This document shows positions 44,760 through 54,997 of a stretch of 64,000 nt of DNA, one piece after another. The notes below the pieces were generated by a model. The model did not search any database. It was not told the DNA's origin and saw only the letters and a program-made list of their open reading frames with translations. Numbering within the stretch: position 1 is the first letter of the stretch; each line of letters opens with the position of its first letter. The DNA comes from Idiomarina piscisalsi (lineage in GTDB: Bacteria; Pseudomonadota; Gammaproteobacteria; Enterobacterales; Alteromonadaceae): positions 1,984,001-2,048,000 of the forward strand of contig NZ_CP022133.1 of the NCBI RefSeq assembly GCF_002211765.1, written 5' to 3'. The translations under genes and the position numbers were made by a program.

Positions 44760-45977
44760 TTATAAGCGAGTAAAGGCGACATCGCCCTCGCCGGTAATGG
44801 TTATTGTCATCGTATCACCGTCAATAGCAACACTATCAATGGGTAATGTAGATGCCAGAGTGTCACCACTGGTGTCGACCGTAATATCAAACGTTAAAGT
44901 ACCATTGTCTGCGGAATACTCGTAGGTTCCGTATTCAAGCCCGACTCCACCACCTTCCGCCGTCGCCTGAACGGCTGAGAAAACACCATCGTCACGGAAA
45001 ATAAACAGAACTTCTTCACCAGAGCCATCATTCAATTGCCAGCCACCCACAATACTCGAGGCGCTATCAATTCGAGTAAAGGTTGACTCCAACCCATCCG
45101 TTGAAGGCACTATGACCATGGTAGACTCACCCACGTTAACGGTTACCTCACCGGCATCACTCAACCCCGCATCACCGTTTGTGTCGGCAATAACTTCACC
45201 TGTAAGTTTCCTTAGCTCATAACTATAAGTGCCGTATTCGTAACCGCTTCCGGTATCTACATTCTCTACTTCAATCTCGTAATAGTAGCCGTCATCTCTG
45301 AAGGCTAAGAACACATCGGTAACATCTTCATACTCTTCGTCTCGTTCTGTTTCATACCAAGCCCCAACAATCGACGGTGGCGTCGCTCCCGCCTCTTCAA
45401 GAGTTTCCGATAAATGCGCCACCGCTTCTTCAGCTGTGACCAAGCCATCCACCGAGGTATCTTGGCCTCCATTTGTCACAAAACTTTGTACTGACGCATT
45501 GTTTTCAAACTCTTCCACCGTCACATAAAAATCAATGTCATTGGTTGCCACATCCGCAGCTGTTTCCGAAATGCCAATACCATTGGAAGGATCCTGGTCC
45601 ACATCCAGCGACAATAATAAACGCACCATATTAACAACGGCGTCATCATCAATAGAACTCGCTCCCAATATTTCCACTGGTGTCACCGTAGCCTGCGCAT
45701 CGGTTGCCGGAAACACTAACTCGCCAATAGAAAAGGTGACTTGCTCCCCTTCTTGATATTCGAACTCACCCGCATCATTCGTTGTACCGCTTTGCGTTTC
45801 GGTCTCAAAGTCGACATTACCAACCTCTGCGTCAAGGAAAACACCGATCTCAGTTTGGACCGTACCACCCGTATTATCATCTTCGCCACTGTCCGCCGTA
45901 TTATCGCTCGAGTCCGAGCCACAACCAGACAACACAAAAGCTGCCGCCAATGAAAGTAAAACCAGTTTATTATTCAT
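44760..45977 (-). CDS. Lipoprotein with two lipocalin-like C-terminal repeats
   Basis: 405 aa. Lipobox VLSGC (Cys 19) and a Ser/Asp/Gly linker. A first domain (about 45-200) resembles carboxypeptidase-regulatory or Ig-like modules (GTTNDAGEFEYQEGEQVTF, then a helical EAVAHLSETL stretch). Two tandem domains follow, starting SIVGAWYETERDEEY (about 206) and SIVGGWQLNDGSGEE (about 313). Each continues with FRDDG and EYGTYEY/YEYGTYSY-type strands, a pattern seen in small lipocalin-like or META-like barrels. Very acidic. A strong AAGGAG RBS. Function unknown; probably outer-membrane attached. The two repeats seem to be an internal duplication. Confidence 0.75.
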   Translation of the reverse strand: MNNKLVLLSLAAAFVLSGCGSDSSDNTADSGEDDNTGGTVQTEIGVFLDAEVGNVDFETETQSGTTNDAGEFEYQEGEQVTFSIGELVFPATDAQATVTPVEILGASSIDDDAVVNMVRLLLSLDVDQDPSNGIGISETAADVATNDIDFYVTVEEFENNASVQSFVTNGGQDTSVDGLVTAEEAVAHLSETLEEAGATPPSIVGAWYETERDEEYEDVTDVFLAFRDDGYYYEIEVENVDTGSGYEYGTYSYELRKLTGEVIADTNGDAGLSDAGEVTVNVGESTMVIVPSTDGLESTFTRIDSASSIVGGWQLNDGSGEEVLFIFRDDGVFSAVQATAEGGGVGLEYGTYEYSADNGTLTFDITVDTSGDTLASTLPIDSVAIDGDTMTITITGEGDVAFTRL

Positions 45978-46166
45978 TATTTTTCTCCTTGTATGTGCTG
46001 TTCACTTTTTGAACATAGGCTCTAACTCAGAAAAGCGCAAAGTTTGCTGAAATATTTTGTAACATTTGCATAACGTAGTAGTTACTCAAATTTATCAATG
46101 ACATCGCCGCTGCACTTCATCTACATTGGGTATTACTTAACCAAACGTAATAATGAGGTAATACGC

Positions 46167-47912
46167 ATGCGTTTTAAGCACTCTCTGTTAGTTTTAGCCA
46201 TTGCAGGTGCTCTGTCTGCTTGTGGCGGATCAAGCGACTCATCCACTCCAGACAGTAACACTGGCGGTGACGATACCGGTGGTGACAACACAGGCAGCAC
46301 AACTACCGTTGTCACCGAAGGTGTCATTACCGGTTTTGGTAGTGTGTACGTAAACGGCCAGCGTTATGGCTCTGACAATGCAGCTATTGCCGTTGGTAAC
46401 TCACCGGCTGCAGACGAAGCGCAACTTAGAGTGGGCATGGTAGTCACCGTTGCCGCTTCTGCTTCTGACAATGGCGAAGACCCGGAAGCGGAACAAATTA
46501 CCTATGAAGAGAGTTTACAGGGTCCTGTTGCGTTTATTGACCGAGAAGCTGAACAAATTGAAGTCTTAGGCCAAACGGTTATTTATGATGACTTAACCGA
46601 ATTTGAAGCAACCGACCTAACTACCTTAACCGTTGGCGACTTTGTTGAAATAAGCGGATACGTTAATGAAAACGGCAATTTCTATGCCACATTAGTTGAG
46701 TTGGAAGACGACGAAACGGAAGTAAAACTGAAAGGTAACGTTGCTAATTTAGATACCGACGCTCAAACATTCACATTAGGCGAGTTGACCATCAATTATT
46801 CAACCGCTGAATTTGCTGACATGACGATGGAAGATCTCGCTGACGGGTTATTTGTGAAAGTTGAAGGCGAGACTTTTGACAGCGAGACCATGACTCTTAC
46901 AGCGGACGAAGTTGAAAACAAAGAGCAAAGTGACATTGACGAAAACACCGACGAAGTCACTATTGCCGGCATCGTTAAAAACTACGACGCCGAAGCCGGC
47001 ACTTTCACCGTAAACCAATATAACTTCACCTTAGGCGAAAGTACGGAGTTCGAAGACGGTACTGTCGACACCATGGCTAACGGTATTATTGTGAAAGTTG
47101 AGGCGGCGTTAGATGGCGAACAATTAGTGGCAGAAGAAGTCGAGTTTAAAGCTCGAGATGCGCGCAGCAAAGTGGAAGGGCAAGTGACCGATATTGACAC
47201 AGAAACCATGACCTTTGTGCTCAACGACACAACTTTCACCGTTACCTCAGAAACGCAATATGACGACGAGTCAGATATAGACGAACGCCGTTTCACATTC
47301 GATAACATTGAAGTCAACGATTGGCTGAAAGTGGTTTCCCGCCAGGACGAAGAAGGCAATGCCGTTGCATTGAAAGTGAAGCGCATCAATGAAGAGGCAC
47401 GTGAAGGCGAAGTAAAAGGTCGCGCAGCCGACGTAACCGAGGACGGTATGACGGTTGCCAACGTTGCCGTCACCTTTGATGACAATACTGAGTTTGAAAA
47501 CGACGACGGCAGTCTTTCTTTAGAGCGATTTGTCGCGCTAGCCGGAACTCAAAATGCTGTTATCGTTGAAGTGGAAGGCGAATACATTGACGGCTCACTC
47601 GTTGCCACTGAGGTAGACGTTGAAAACGTGAGCGGAGGTGATGACAACCGCCCTGACAATACCGGCAAAGCCGAGTTCAAAGGTGCGATTGAGTCCATCG
47701 AAGGCGATTTAATTTTCGTGAACGGAAAAGAGCTTCGCTTCACTGGCGATACAGAGTTTGAGCTCAACGACGAAGACGTCGACCTTCAAACGTTTTATAA
47801 CGCCCTCGAAGTTGGCACTGTCATTGAAATAGAAGGTGTTTGGGTAGATGAGACCTACATTGAAGTGAAAGAAGCTGAAGTCGAAAACGAAGAGGACGAC
47901 AGCGAAGAGTAA
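46167..47912 (+). CDS. Acidic lipoprotein with repeated DUF5666-like domains
   Basis: About 581 aa from ATG 46167, which has GAGG upstream and begins the signal sequence. A start at 46098 would place 23 residues before it. Lipobox ALSAC, then a Gly/Asp/Thr linker. The rest is a tandem series of about six or seven beta modules of 70-80 residues, each with a pattern like GVITGFGSVYVNG, VEVEGEYIDGSLVATEV, FKGAIESIEGDLIFVNGKEL. These resemble DUF5666. The modules are unusually rich in Asp and Glu. Function unknown; surface or metal binding is possible. It converges on the next lipoprotein across a REP hairpin. Confidence 0.78.
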   Translation: MRFKHSLLVLAIAGALSACGGSSDSSTPDSNTGGDDTGGDNTGSTTTVVTEGVITGFGSVYVNGQRYGSDNAAIAVGNSPAADEAQLRVGMVVTVAASASDNGEDPEAEQITYEESLQGPVAFIDREAEQIEVLGQTVIYDDLTEFEATDLTTLTVGDFVEISGYVNENGNFYATLVELEDDETEVKLKGNVANLDTDAQTFTLGELTINYSTAEFADMTMEDLADGLFVKVEGETFDSETMTLTADEVENKEQSDIDENTDEVTIAGIVKNYDAEAGTFTVNQYNFTLGESTEFEDGTVDTMANGIIVKVEAALDGEQLVAEEVEFKARDARSKVEGQVTDIDTETMTFVLNDTTFTVTSETQYDDESDIDERRFTFDNIEVNDWLKVVSRQDEEGNAVALKVKRINEEAREGEVKGRAADVTEDGMTVANVAVTFDDNTEFENDDGSLSLERFVALAGTQNAVIVEVEGEYIDGSLVATEVDVENVSGGDDNRPDNTGKAEFKGAIESIEGDLIFVNGKELRFTGDTEFELNDEDVDLQTFYNALEVGTVIEIEGVWVDETYIEVKEAEVENEEDDSEE

Positions 47913-47925
47913 CCGTAAAGCATAT

Positions 47926-47953
47926 GTAGCCTGACGTTATTACGCCAGGCTAC
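47926..47953. repeat. GTAG-type REP palindrome between convergent genes
   Basis: GTAG-CCTGACGT-TATT-ACGCCAGG-CTAC: a 12-bp stem with a single mismatch, GTAG at the 5' end of both strands, followed by ATTTT on the plus strand. It may serve as a two-way terminator for the lipoprotein genes on each side. Confidence 0.72.
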
Positions 47954-47966
47954 ATTTTAAAGTTAC

Positions 47967-49457
47967 TTACTCGCAAGCGCCCCACTCGGCATCTGCAGAG
48001 CCTTTACATTCTTCTGTGTAAGTACCGTCTTCCTGATACGTGGTTTTCTTGTAATTCCAGCCACCTTCGTTATCAAACTGGCGTTGATACTCAACTTTCA
48101 GGTCGCCTTCCATGACCGTTTTCTTCAAGCTGACATTCGAATAATCCTCTGCCATGGCATTGGCATCCAGAGTATCGTCATAAGACGCATCTAAAGCACC
48201 CAAGTCAACCAAGATAGAATCCAGGTTCAGCTCATCACGGCGTTCAACAAAGTCTTTCATATAGTCGAATTTGCCGAATTCGCTCGTTTCAGTGTTGTAA
48301 GGCACCATATACTGAGCCACTTCGCCCAAACCTTCGGCTTTATCTAACCAGTTCATCACAAACACTGACTTAGTGCTTAAACCACCACAGGTGTCCATGT
48401 TATTCAACACTTCGTACTCGGTGTTCTCGGTTTGCTGGTAACCCACTGTATAGTTAAGGGTCTGAGCGTCATTACAGCTTTCTTCATACGTCGCAACTTC
48501 AATGCGATCCGCATCAATCGTTTTGAAGTAAGAGCTGCGGTTGTAAAAGTCTAATTGCTCACCAATTTGCTCTAAGTCCGAGCTCACTGCGTTGGTTACT
48601 GAGCGTGTTTCTGCGCTCGAGCTCCATTCACCAGCCGCACCCTCGCTTTGCGGTGTAAATACATACTCAATACGAACCCAGCCATCTTCGGTCTTACGAT
48701 AGCTCACGTTAGCCGAAACATCCGGGTTTTCTTCCTCAATTGCCCGCGCTTCTTCCAGGCCTTTCTGCAAGCCCTTTACAATTAACTGCGCCAGCTCGTA
48801 ATTCTCAACATTTCCGGACTCAATATAATCCGCAAAAATATCCTGCTCTGACAGGTTGTAGTGGCTCACGACCTGAGAAATCGCAAAGTCCATTTTTGAC
48901 TGCAAGTCCGCAATTAAGTCTGAGTTCCCCTGAAACTCTTCACACGCCAGGTGCGGGTTGCCATTGCCACGTTCAGGGATTATTTCACTCTTAATTTCGC
49001 TCCACAGAATGGTTGTCAGAGGCGTAATGTTCACTTCCTCAAACTGCTCACCTTGTAATGGCGGAATCGTCATAACATAAGCTTTGCCGACTTCTCCTAA
49101 GTCTTCATCAACAGCCCCGACCGGCACATCAACCACTAACGCGGCATGTGGCAAACAAGCTTTGTCGGCATCTTCTAATTCCAGCGTATACTCACCGTTT
49201 TCACCAGACTCAGCTGACGGTTCATTGGGTTCCTGTTTACCATTTCCGTTAACATCCAAAAACACCGTAGCGCCCTGAATGTAACCATCAATGACTTTAC
49301 CTGACACCGTTGTCGCCGCCGTTGTGTCGCCACCGTCGTTACCACCGCTATTGTCACCGCCGACAGCACCAGAGTCTGAGCTACTATCAGAACCACCACC
49401 GCATGCTGCAAGAGACAATGCCGCCGCCATACTCAGTACAAGGTTTAACTTCTTCAT
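47967..49457 (-). CDS. Lipoprotein of unknown function with N-terminal carboxypeptidase-regulatory-like domain
   Basis: 496 aa. Lipobox LSLAAC (Cys 19) followed by GGGSDSSSDSG linker. Residues about 48-130 (VSGKVIDGYIQGATVFLDVN, then EYTLELEDAD) resemble a prealbumin-like carrier module with an Asp-rich calcium-like loop (DVNGNGKQEPNEP). The remainder has no family I can name. Cys residues late in the protein (SCNDAQ, DTCGG, ECKGSADAEWGACE) suggest disulphides. Probably outer-membrane anchored. Confidence 0.72.
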   Translation of the reverse strand: MKKLNLVLSMAAALSLAACGGGSDSSSDSGAVGGDNSGGNDGGDTTAATTVSGKVIDGYIQGATVFLDVNGNGKQEPNEPSAESGENGEYTLELEDADKACLPHAALVVDVPVGAVDEDLGEVGKAYVMTIPPLQGEQFEEVNITPLTTILWSEIKSEIIPERGNGNPHLACEEFQGNSDLIADLQSKMDFAISQVVSHYNLSEQDIFADYIESGNVENYELAQLIVKGLQKGLEEARAIEEENPDVSANVSYRKTEDGWVRIEYVFTPQSEGAAGEWSSSAETRSVTNAVSSDLEQIGEQLDFYNRSSYFKTIDADRIEVATYEESCNDAQTLNYTVGYQQTENTEYEVLNNMDTCGGLSTKSVFVMNWLDKAEGLGEVAQYMVPYNTETSEFGKFDYMKDFVERRDELNLDSILVDLGALDASYDDTLDANAMAEDYSNVSLKKTVMEGDLKVEYQRQFDNEGGWNYKKTTYQEDGTYTEECKGSADAEWGACE

Positions 49458-49610
49458 AAAACATCCTGTTCGTTGTTATTTTTACATCGCGCCCAAAGGC
49501 TAAAACAACGTATCAGAGTTTTGTAATTTTGTTAATTTTGTATTTTTTAGAAGAGTTAAAACTGTTAAGGTTATGTAAAGAAATCAATGTAATACAAAAA
49601 GGAAATAATA

Positions 49611-52073
49611 ATGGATTTTAAAGTCTCCATGATAAGTCGCTCATTAATCATCGCAGGGGTTGCATCAAGCTTAATTGCGTGTGGTGGTTCCAGTGAGACA
49701 AACGAGGCGCCTGTTGCGGGCGCTGTTTCAGCAGAAGCCGATGTATCTCAAGAGCAAACCACCGTTAATTTGCTGGCGAGCTCAACTGACCCGAACGGTG
49801 ACGCACTAACCGTTACGGAAGTCGGTTCAGCCGAGTTTGGTACCGTGTCTCTGGATGGGAATACAGCAGTTTATACGCCAGAAAGCACAAGCAACTTTGG
49901 AGAAGACAGCTTCACATTCACTATCAGTGACGGTGAGTTAACCAGTGAAGCCACCGCAACTATTGATTTAGTTGGCACGCTCTCGATACAAGGACAGGTT
50001 ATCGATTCCCCCATCGCGAACGCAACAGTTAGTATCATCGTAAATGGTGAAGAATACACTGTCCAAGCAGATGAAAACGGTTTTTACGAGCTTCCTGCCA
50101 AGTTCAGCTCGCTGGACAGCAATCAAGTCGTTCGTATTACGGCTCGTGGTAGTGAGGAGTTTAACCAGGGCAATGTTACGTTAAGCTCGATGCTCACATC
50201 TATCGGAAAGTTGCTCGAGCGAGCCGGTGATGATTTCACACTTAGCCGCTCAGACATCAACGACGTAAACGTTACCCATGTGACAACAGCGCGCGACGTA
50301 TTAACACGAAAGGCGGCTGGTGACCAGGAAGTTACCGCTGACAACATCGCTGAATTCGGCAACGCAATTGACCCTCAGCTCCTTATTCAGATGGCGGCTG
50401 TAACCAAACTTATCGTCGACAACGACTCATTTGAGCTGCCTGAAGGTTACGAAACTATCGAAGAGTTTCTGAATGACGACAATAGCTACAATGAGTTTGT
50501 CGAAACAGCAAGCGCAGGTGGCGATAGCAGTCCATTAAATCAGGCTATTGAAGAAACACTAGAAGATCCCGATGTTATGCCTGAGCTGAGAATGGAAGAC
50601 CTCTACGGTACTTATATGCAAATTCGAAGAGCGCCGGAGTTTTTAAAGCCCGATGCGGCGGCAACATGGAAAATTAGTGAAAACGGTATTTCTCAGTCTC
50701 AAGTGGTAGAGGCGGAAAGTCCGGTCGTGTCATTTAGCCTTAATGGTAATAAGTTAGTGCCTGATACAGAGAACGCGAAACTATCCGGTAGCGTTAACTT
50801 CGCATTCCTTTCGGAAGATGCTTTTGAAGATCGTCCAGAAGCAAAGGATGCGTGGGTAGCATATAATGGCTGGAGTAGCTTCCGCCCTACCCAAGTGCAG
50901 GTAACGGTACAAACAGACCTCGTTGAGTCAAGTGTTATCAGTCAAAGCGAGTCTGAGCTCGTACTGCGCAACACTACAGTATATAAGCAGTCAGCCGTGA
51001 CATTCGAGTTTGAGGGTCAGCAGTATGTCGCTAAACCTGCTACCGAATCACAAAGCCAGAACGATATTCGCTTAGTTAAAGTGGACGAATTTATGCAAAG
51101 CGAACTGACCTTTAACGTGTCAGAGCAAAGTGAATGGTTGCTGCCTCCTGTTAAATCCTCATTCTCAACTCTGGAACTAGTTGCTTACAAGCTATCAGCT
51201 GACAATAGTTATGCAATGCAACAATCCGACATCTACCTCGAGCAACACTCGTATACAGAGCAGGACGTTGCCGGTACTTGGCAGTTGTCTGAGGACAAGA
51301 GGCATTTAACACTCACACCGACTTCTGGCGACTACAGCATTCGTTTAACTCGTCATCGTAACGATCCTGATTACAAAAGCGTGGTCACTGAGTACTTATA
51401 TGAAGGTGAGTCTAAAGTAACGAAATTACTCTATGGTATGCCAACACCTCAAGCACCTGATTTTTCAGTTGTCGACATGGTAACCGAATCAGATTTGCTG
51501 TTTAACTCTATAGTCAATTATCGCGACGCTGTATTCTGGAGTGACAGCGATACTCTTAGAGTAAAAGAGTTCATGTTTGACTTTAATGCTGACGGAACCG
51601 GTCAACAACTAAGCGGCCTATGCAAAGGTGAACTACTGAGTTTTGGCACTGTGTGCTCAGAGCCCATGCAAGCCGCCCCTGATTCCATTCAAGAAATGAC
51701 GTGGGAGCTCGGTGGTGATGCTGTATTTGATGAACTTTTCATATTCAACCGAAACGCTCAAATTGAAACCTCTGACTCAATGAGATATTGGCTACCGCTA
51801 GGCTTCAGTGACAAAGATATTCTGTCTGTGTTGGAGTGGAATGTTTGGACGTACTACGATACTGACGGAACGCCAAATGGGAACAGTTATATACTCCCAC
51901 GCTTTAATCACTATCAGTTAGCGGAACGCCCGGAAGTCTATGATCCGAATGCGACAGGTACATCGAGTATGACAAAAACGTTGTTCTCAGAAGTAGAGTC
52001 GCAAACATCAAGCAACTTAGGGTACATTATTATCAACCCTCAAGTATCACCAGAGACACAAAGAAAGCATTAA
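49611..52073 (+). CDS. Large surface lipoprotein with cadherin-like N-terminal domain
   Basis: 820 aa. Lipobox SLIAC (Cys 24) after a short N-terminal extension. Residues about 32-125 form a tandem-type cadherin/Ig-like domain (NLLASSTDPNGDALTVTEVG, then SFTFTISDGELTSEAT), often found in adhesins and surface proteins. A second beta module (LSIQGQVIDSPIANATVSII) and a long unknown region follow. An AAGGAA RBS precedes the ATG by about 7 bases. Its terminator is shared with the convergent transporter gene. It closes a run of five unlike lipoproteins. Confidence 0.75.
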   Translation: MDFKVSMISRSLIIAGVASSLIACGGSSETNEAPVAGAVSAEADVSQEQTTVNLLASSTDPNGDALTVTEVGSAEFGTVSLDGNTAVYTPESTSNFGEDSFTFTISDGELTSEATATIDLVGTLSIQGQVIDSPIANATVSIIVNGEEYTVQADENGFYELPAKFSSLDSNQVVRITARGSEEFNQGNVTLSSMLTSIGKLLERAGDDFTLSRSDINDVNVTHVTTARDVLTRKAAGDQEVTADNIAEFGNAIDPQLLIQMAAVTKLIVDNDSFELPEGYETIEEFLNDDNSYNEFVETASAGGDSSPLNQAIEETLEDPDVMPELRMEDLYGTYMQIRRAPEFLKPDAAATWKISENGISQSQVVEAESPVVSFSLNGNKLVPDTENAKLSGSVNFAFLSEDAFEDRPEAKDAWVAYNGWSSFRPTQVQVTVQTDLVESSVISQSESELVLRNTTVYKQSAVTFEFEGQQYVAKPATESQSQNDIRLVKVDEFMQSELTFNVSEQSEWLLPPVKSSFSTLELVAYKLSADNSYAMQQSDIYLEQHSYTEQDVAGTWQLSEDKRHLTLTPTSGDYSIRLTRHRNDPDYKSVVTEYLYEGESKVTKLLYGMPTPQAPDFSVVDMVTESDLLFNSIVNYRDAVFWSDSDTLRVKEFMFDFNADGTGQQLSGLCKGELLSFGTVCSEPMQAAPDSIQEMTWELGGDAVFDELFIFNRNAQIETSDSMRYWLPLGFSDKDILSVLEWNVWTYYDTDGTPNGNSYILPRFNHYQLAERPEVYDPNATGTSSMTKTLFSEVESQTSSNLGYIIINPQVSPETQRKH

Positions 52074-52093
52074 TGTCTGGGTAGGTTGATGTC

Positions 52094-52118
52094 AAAAGGC
52101 TCCATTTGGAGCCTTTTT
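52094..52118. terminator. Bidirectional rho-independent terminator
   Basis: AAAAGGCTCC-ATTT-GGAGCCTTTT (52094-52117), a perfect 10-bp stem with T-runs on both strands. It ends the lipoprotein gene on plus and the choline operon on minus. Confidence 0.9.
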
Positions 52119-52123
52119 ATTGG

Positions 52124-53305
52124 TTAAAACAGCTTATTCGCTGCGGGCAATTTCGAGCGCTTATCTTTAAAAGCCAACGCGTAAATTACGCAGCAAACAC
52201 CTATGCCAATGACCAGCGCGCCCACCCATTGAATGCGAATAAACTCAAGGCTAAACAGCACGGTTAAGCCAACCATGAGAAACGCATGCAGCGTAAAATA
52301 GCGTGTCTTACCAAGGCGGCTGACGGTTAAGTTCAAGTTATCGGAATACAGGCGAATCAGGGAATCTAGGGAGTTCAATACAAACACCACGCCAACACCC
52401 ACCATTATGCGGTTTATCCAGCCGGAGGTATCAATGCCTTTGGTATGAAACAAGTACAACACGCTGAACCACAAGCCCAGCGACAGCGACGGCCAGACCA
52501 GCATATTCACCAACAACGTAACCGTCTTCATATTACCCACGAAGCGCGCGGTAAACTGACCTATCATAATGCTCCAGGCGAACCACCAGAACAGATAAAA
52601 TGCGTGGTAGTCGTTAATGGGCAAAACAAACCGCTGTAAATGCGTAAAGTAATCACTCAGTAACGGCAGCGTTTGCAGATAGTCGGCCGCCTCTACATTC
52701 GGCTGGGCCACCACATAACTGCCAAGCCCTGCAATTAGCGCGAAAAACAGCGCACCGGACGACACACTCAGCACCTTCACAAAGCGCAGTTCGGTGCTTG
52801 AGTAAACCGCCGCACAAATGGTGAGCGTCACTAGCCCGGCGAACAACCATGGAAAACCCGAGTCCGGCGCAAGCGCAGGCAAGTACCAACTTAAGTTGGC
52901 AAACAGCAAGTGCGCCGTAAACGCGCAGGTGCCAATAATGACAATGTTGTTCACCCACTTCACCCAGGTTATTTCAAAGAACCGGAGTTTCGGCTCCAGT
53001 GCGCAGAAATAGAAGCAGGTGACAAAGTAAATCGCCCAGACCATGAAGCCCCAAAAGCCAAACTCGATAGCTAACGGATTGGCAAAGGCGTATTCACTGT
53101 TCTCTTTGAGGTTCTCATAAACCGGAAACTCGGTAAGCGGGAACATGATGAGTCCCACATCTAGCCCGGAGGTGAATAAAATAGCGACAAACACTAACGT
53201 TGATACCGGAATTTTTCCCTGCAGCGGCATGGCCCCCCAGCGCCACAGAATAAGCAGCACTAAAGCCATGAACAAGATCATTCCGGCGCCCACTAAGGTT
53301 AGCAT
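52124..53305 (-). CDS. Short BCCT-family transporter, probable choline/betaine carrier
   Basis: 393 aa with about eleven hydrophobic segments. The BCCT signature is recognised in YLFWWFAWSIMIGQFTARFV (about 236-255), which parallels the WWxxW...GxFxAR motif of BetT/BetP, and in IEFGFWGFMVWAIYFV. Family members usually have 500-680 residues and 12 helices, so this protein is shortened, and it lacks the long cytoplasmic tails used for osmosensing. It starts one base after the betA stop and is the last gene of the operon. It likely brings choline across the inner membrane to BetA. Substrate choice is inferred from context. Confidence 0.72.
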   Translation of the reverse strand: MLTLVGAGMILFMALVLLILWRWGAMPLQGKIPVSTLVFVAILFTSGLDVGLIMFPLTEFPVYENLKENSEYAFANPLAIEFGFWGFMVWAIYFVTCFYFCALEPKLRFFEITWVKWVNNIVIIGTCAFTAHLLFANLSWYLPALAPDSGFPWLFAGLVTLTICAAVYSSTELRFVKVLSVSSGALFFALIAGLGSYVVAQPNVEAADYLQTLPLLSDYFTHLQRFVLPINDYHAFYLFWWFAWSIMIGQFTARFVGNMKTVTLLVNMLVWPSLSLGLWFSVLYLFHTKGIDTSGWINRIMVGVGVVFVLNSLDSLIRLYSDNLNLTVSRLGKTRYFTLHAFLMVGLTVLFSLEFIRIQWVGALVIGIGVCCVIYALAFKDKRSKLPAANKLF

Positions 53306-54997
53306 TTAACGCACCTCTCGTTGTTGCTTACCCTGACGCTGACGTTGCTGCCATTGTTCGTCCATCACCACTTTCACATTTGCTGCATCAGCGGCTTCGC
53401 CAAAGCGAATTAAGTCAGCAGCGCGCTCCGCCAACATAATGGTCGGCGCGTTCAGGTTCCCATTCGGTATGGTCGGGAATAAAGACGAGTCGACAACGCG
53501 GAGTCCCTGCAGTCCACGTACTCGGGTCGTCGGATCCACGACCGCTTGCTCGTCATCTTCAGCGCCCATACGACAGGTACCGCACGGGTGATAAGCGCTT
53601 TCCACCGCACCGCGAACAAAGGCATCAATTTCTTCATCCGTTTGAACCGAAGCGCCCGGTTGAATTTCCTCACCGCGATATTTGTCCATCGCCGGCTGAG
53701 CAATAATCTCACGCGATAACCGCACACAGGCGCGAAACGCCTCAACGTCTTCCGGCTCTTGCAAGTAGTTAAACTGAATTTTGGGTGCTTCTTTCGGGTC
53801 TGCCGACACCGCGCGTATCCAGCCACGGCTCTTCGGTTTATTGTGGCCAATATGCAGCTGAAAGCCGTCACCGTCAAAGGCACTGCGCCCGTCATAACGC
53901 ATAGCCGCTGGTAAGAAGTGGTATTGCAAGTCCGGCCATTCAATGCCCTTCTTCGAGCGAATAAAACCGCAAGACTCAAAATGGTTGGTCGTCCCAAGGC
54001 CGGTTTTAAATAGAATCCAGCGTACGCCAATCGCCAATTTACTCAGCGGCCCCAGCTTACGGTTCAAACTGACCGGTTGCTTACACTGGTACTGAAAGTA
54101 AAACTCTAGATGATCCTGCAGGTTTTCCCCCACGCCCGGCAACTCATGTTGCTGCTCAATACCGGCGTCTTTCAATACCTTTGCAGGACCAATGCCTGAC
54201 AGTTGCAACAAGTGCGGCGAACCGATCGAGCCCGCGCTCAGAATGGCTTCATCGCGACAGTCAAAACGCTTCACCTTACCTTTTTGTACAAGCTCGACAC
54301 CAACCGCACGCTTGCCTTCCAACAGAACACGCTTAACCAACACACCGGTTTTCACCGTCAAATTAGAGCGTTCCATGGCAGGCCGTAAATACGCGTTAGC
54401 GGTCGACCAACGACGGCCATTTTTAACCGTCATGTGCATTGCGCCAAAACCTTCCTGCTGCGCACCGTTATAGTCATCGGTGTGCCAATAGCCGGCTTGC
54501 TCCCCCGCTTCAACAAACGCACTGTACAGCGGGTTTTGCATGTTGTTGCCGTTATTGACCGCTAACGGCCCACCAACATTACGATACTTGTCCGCGCCAA
54601 ACGCCCAGTCATCGGCCTTTTTAAAGTAGGGCAGGCAGTGCTGGTAGTCCCAGCCCTCGGCGCCATGTTCAGCCCACTCGTCAAAGTCACGCGCGTGACC
54701 GCGCACATACACCATGCCGTTAATCGATGAGGAGCCACCCAGCACCTTGCCGCGAGGACAATGCATGCGGCGATTATCTAAATACGGCTCCGGTTCGGTA
54801 TGAAACTGCCAGGCGTACTTTTTCGTGTTCATTGGTATCGACAACGCGGTCGGCATTTGAATAAAAATGCTTTTGTCCGAGCCGCCGGTTTCCAGCAACA
54901 GTACGCTTTTGTTTGCGTCCTCTGTCAGCCGGTTCGCCAATACACAGCCAGCCGAGCCGGCCCCGACAATAATGTAATCGTACTGCTCAACCGACAT
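53306..54997 (-). CDS. betA: Choline dehydrogenase (GMC oxidoreductase)
   Basis: 563 aa, the E. coli BetA length. It oxidises choline to betaine aldehyde using FAD. The dinucleotide loop [18 protein letters not shown] starts at about 6; the GMC signatures [19 protein letters not shown] (about 83-101) and [16 protein letters not shown] (near 255) are kept. The catalytic His is in [12 protein letters not shown] near residue 465. Start overlaps the betB stop by one base. The C-terminal tail is short and basic. Confidence 0.93.
   Translation of the reverse strand: MSVEQYDYIIVGAGSAGCVLANRLTEDANKSVLLLETGGSDKSIFIQMPTALSIPMNTKKYAWQFHTEPEPYLDNRRMHCPRGKVLGGSSSINGMVYVRGHARDFDEWAEHGAEGWDYQHCLPYFKKADDWAFGADKYRNVGGPLAVNNGNNMQNPLYSAFVEAGEQAGYWHTDDYNGAQQEGFGAMHMTVKNGRRWSTANAYLRPAMERSNLTVKTGVLVKRVLLEGKRAVGVELVQKGKVKRFDCRDEAILSAGSIGSPHLLQLSGIGPAKVLKDAGIEQQHELPGVGENLQDHLEFYFQYQCKQPVSLNRKLGPLSKLAIGVRWILFKTGLGTTNHFESCGFIRSKKGIEWPDLQYHFLPAAMRYDGRSAFDGDGFQLHIGHNKPKSRGWIRAVSADPKEAPKIQFNYLQEPEDVEAFRACVRLSREIIAQPAMDKYRGEEIQPGASVQTDEEIDAFVRGAVESAYHPCGTCRMGAEDDEQAVVDPTTRVRGLQGLRVVDSSLFPTIPNGNLNAPTIMLAERAADLIRFGEAADAANVKVVMDEQWQQRQRQGKQQREVR

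Noticed and set aside
46982..47485. A 167-codon frame antisense to the DUF5666-like lipoprotein
   Set aside because: Ser/Thr-rich shadow of an acidic coding strand; no start signals.
53452..54030. A 192-codon open frame inside betA
   Set aside because: It is an alternative frame of the same strand, rich in Arg and Cys, with no family pattern, while betA is clearly coding there.
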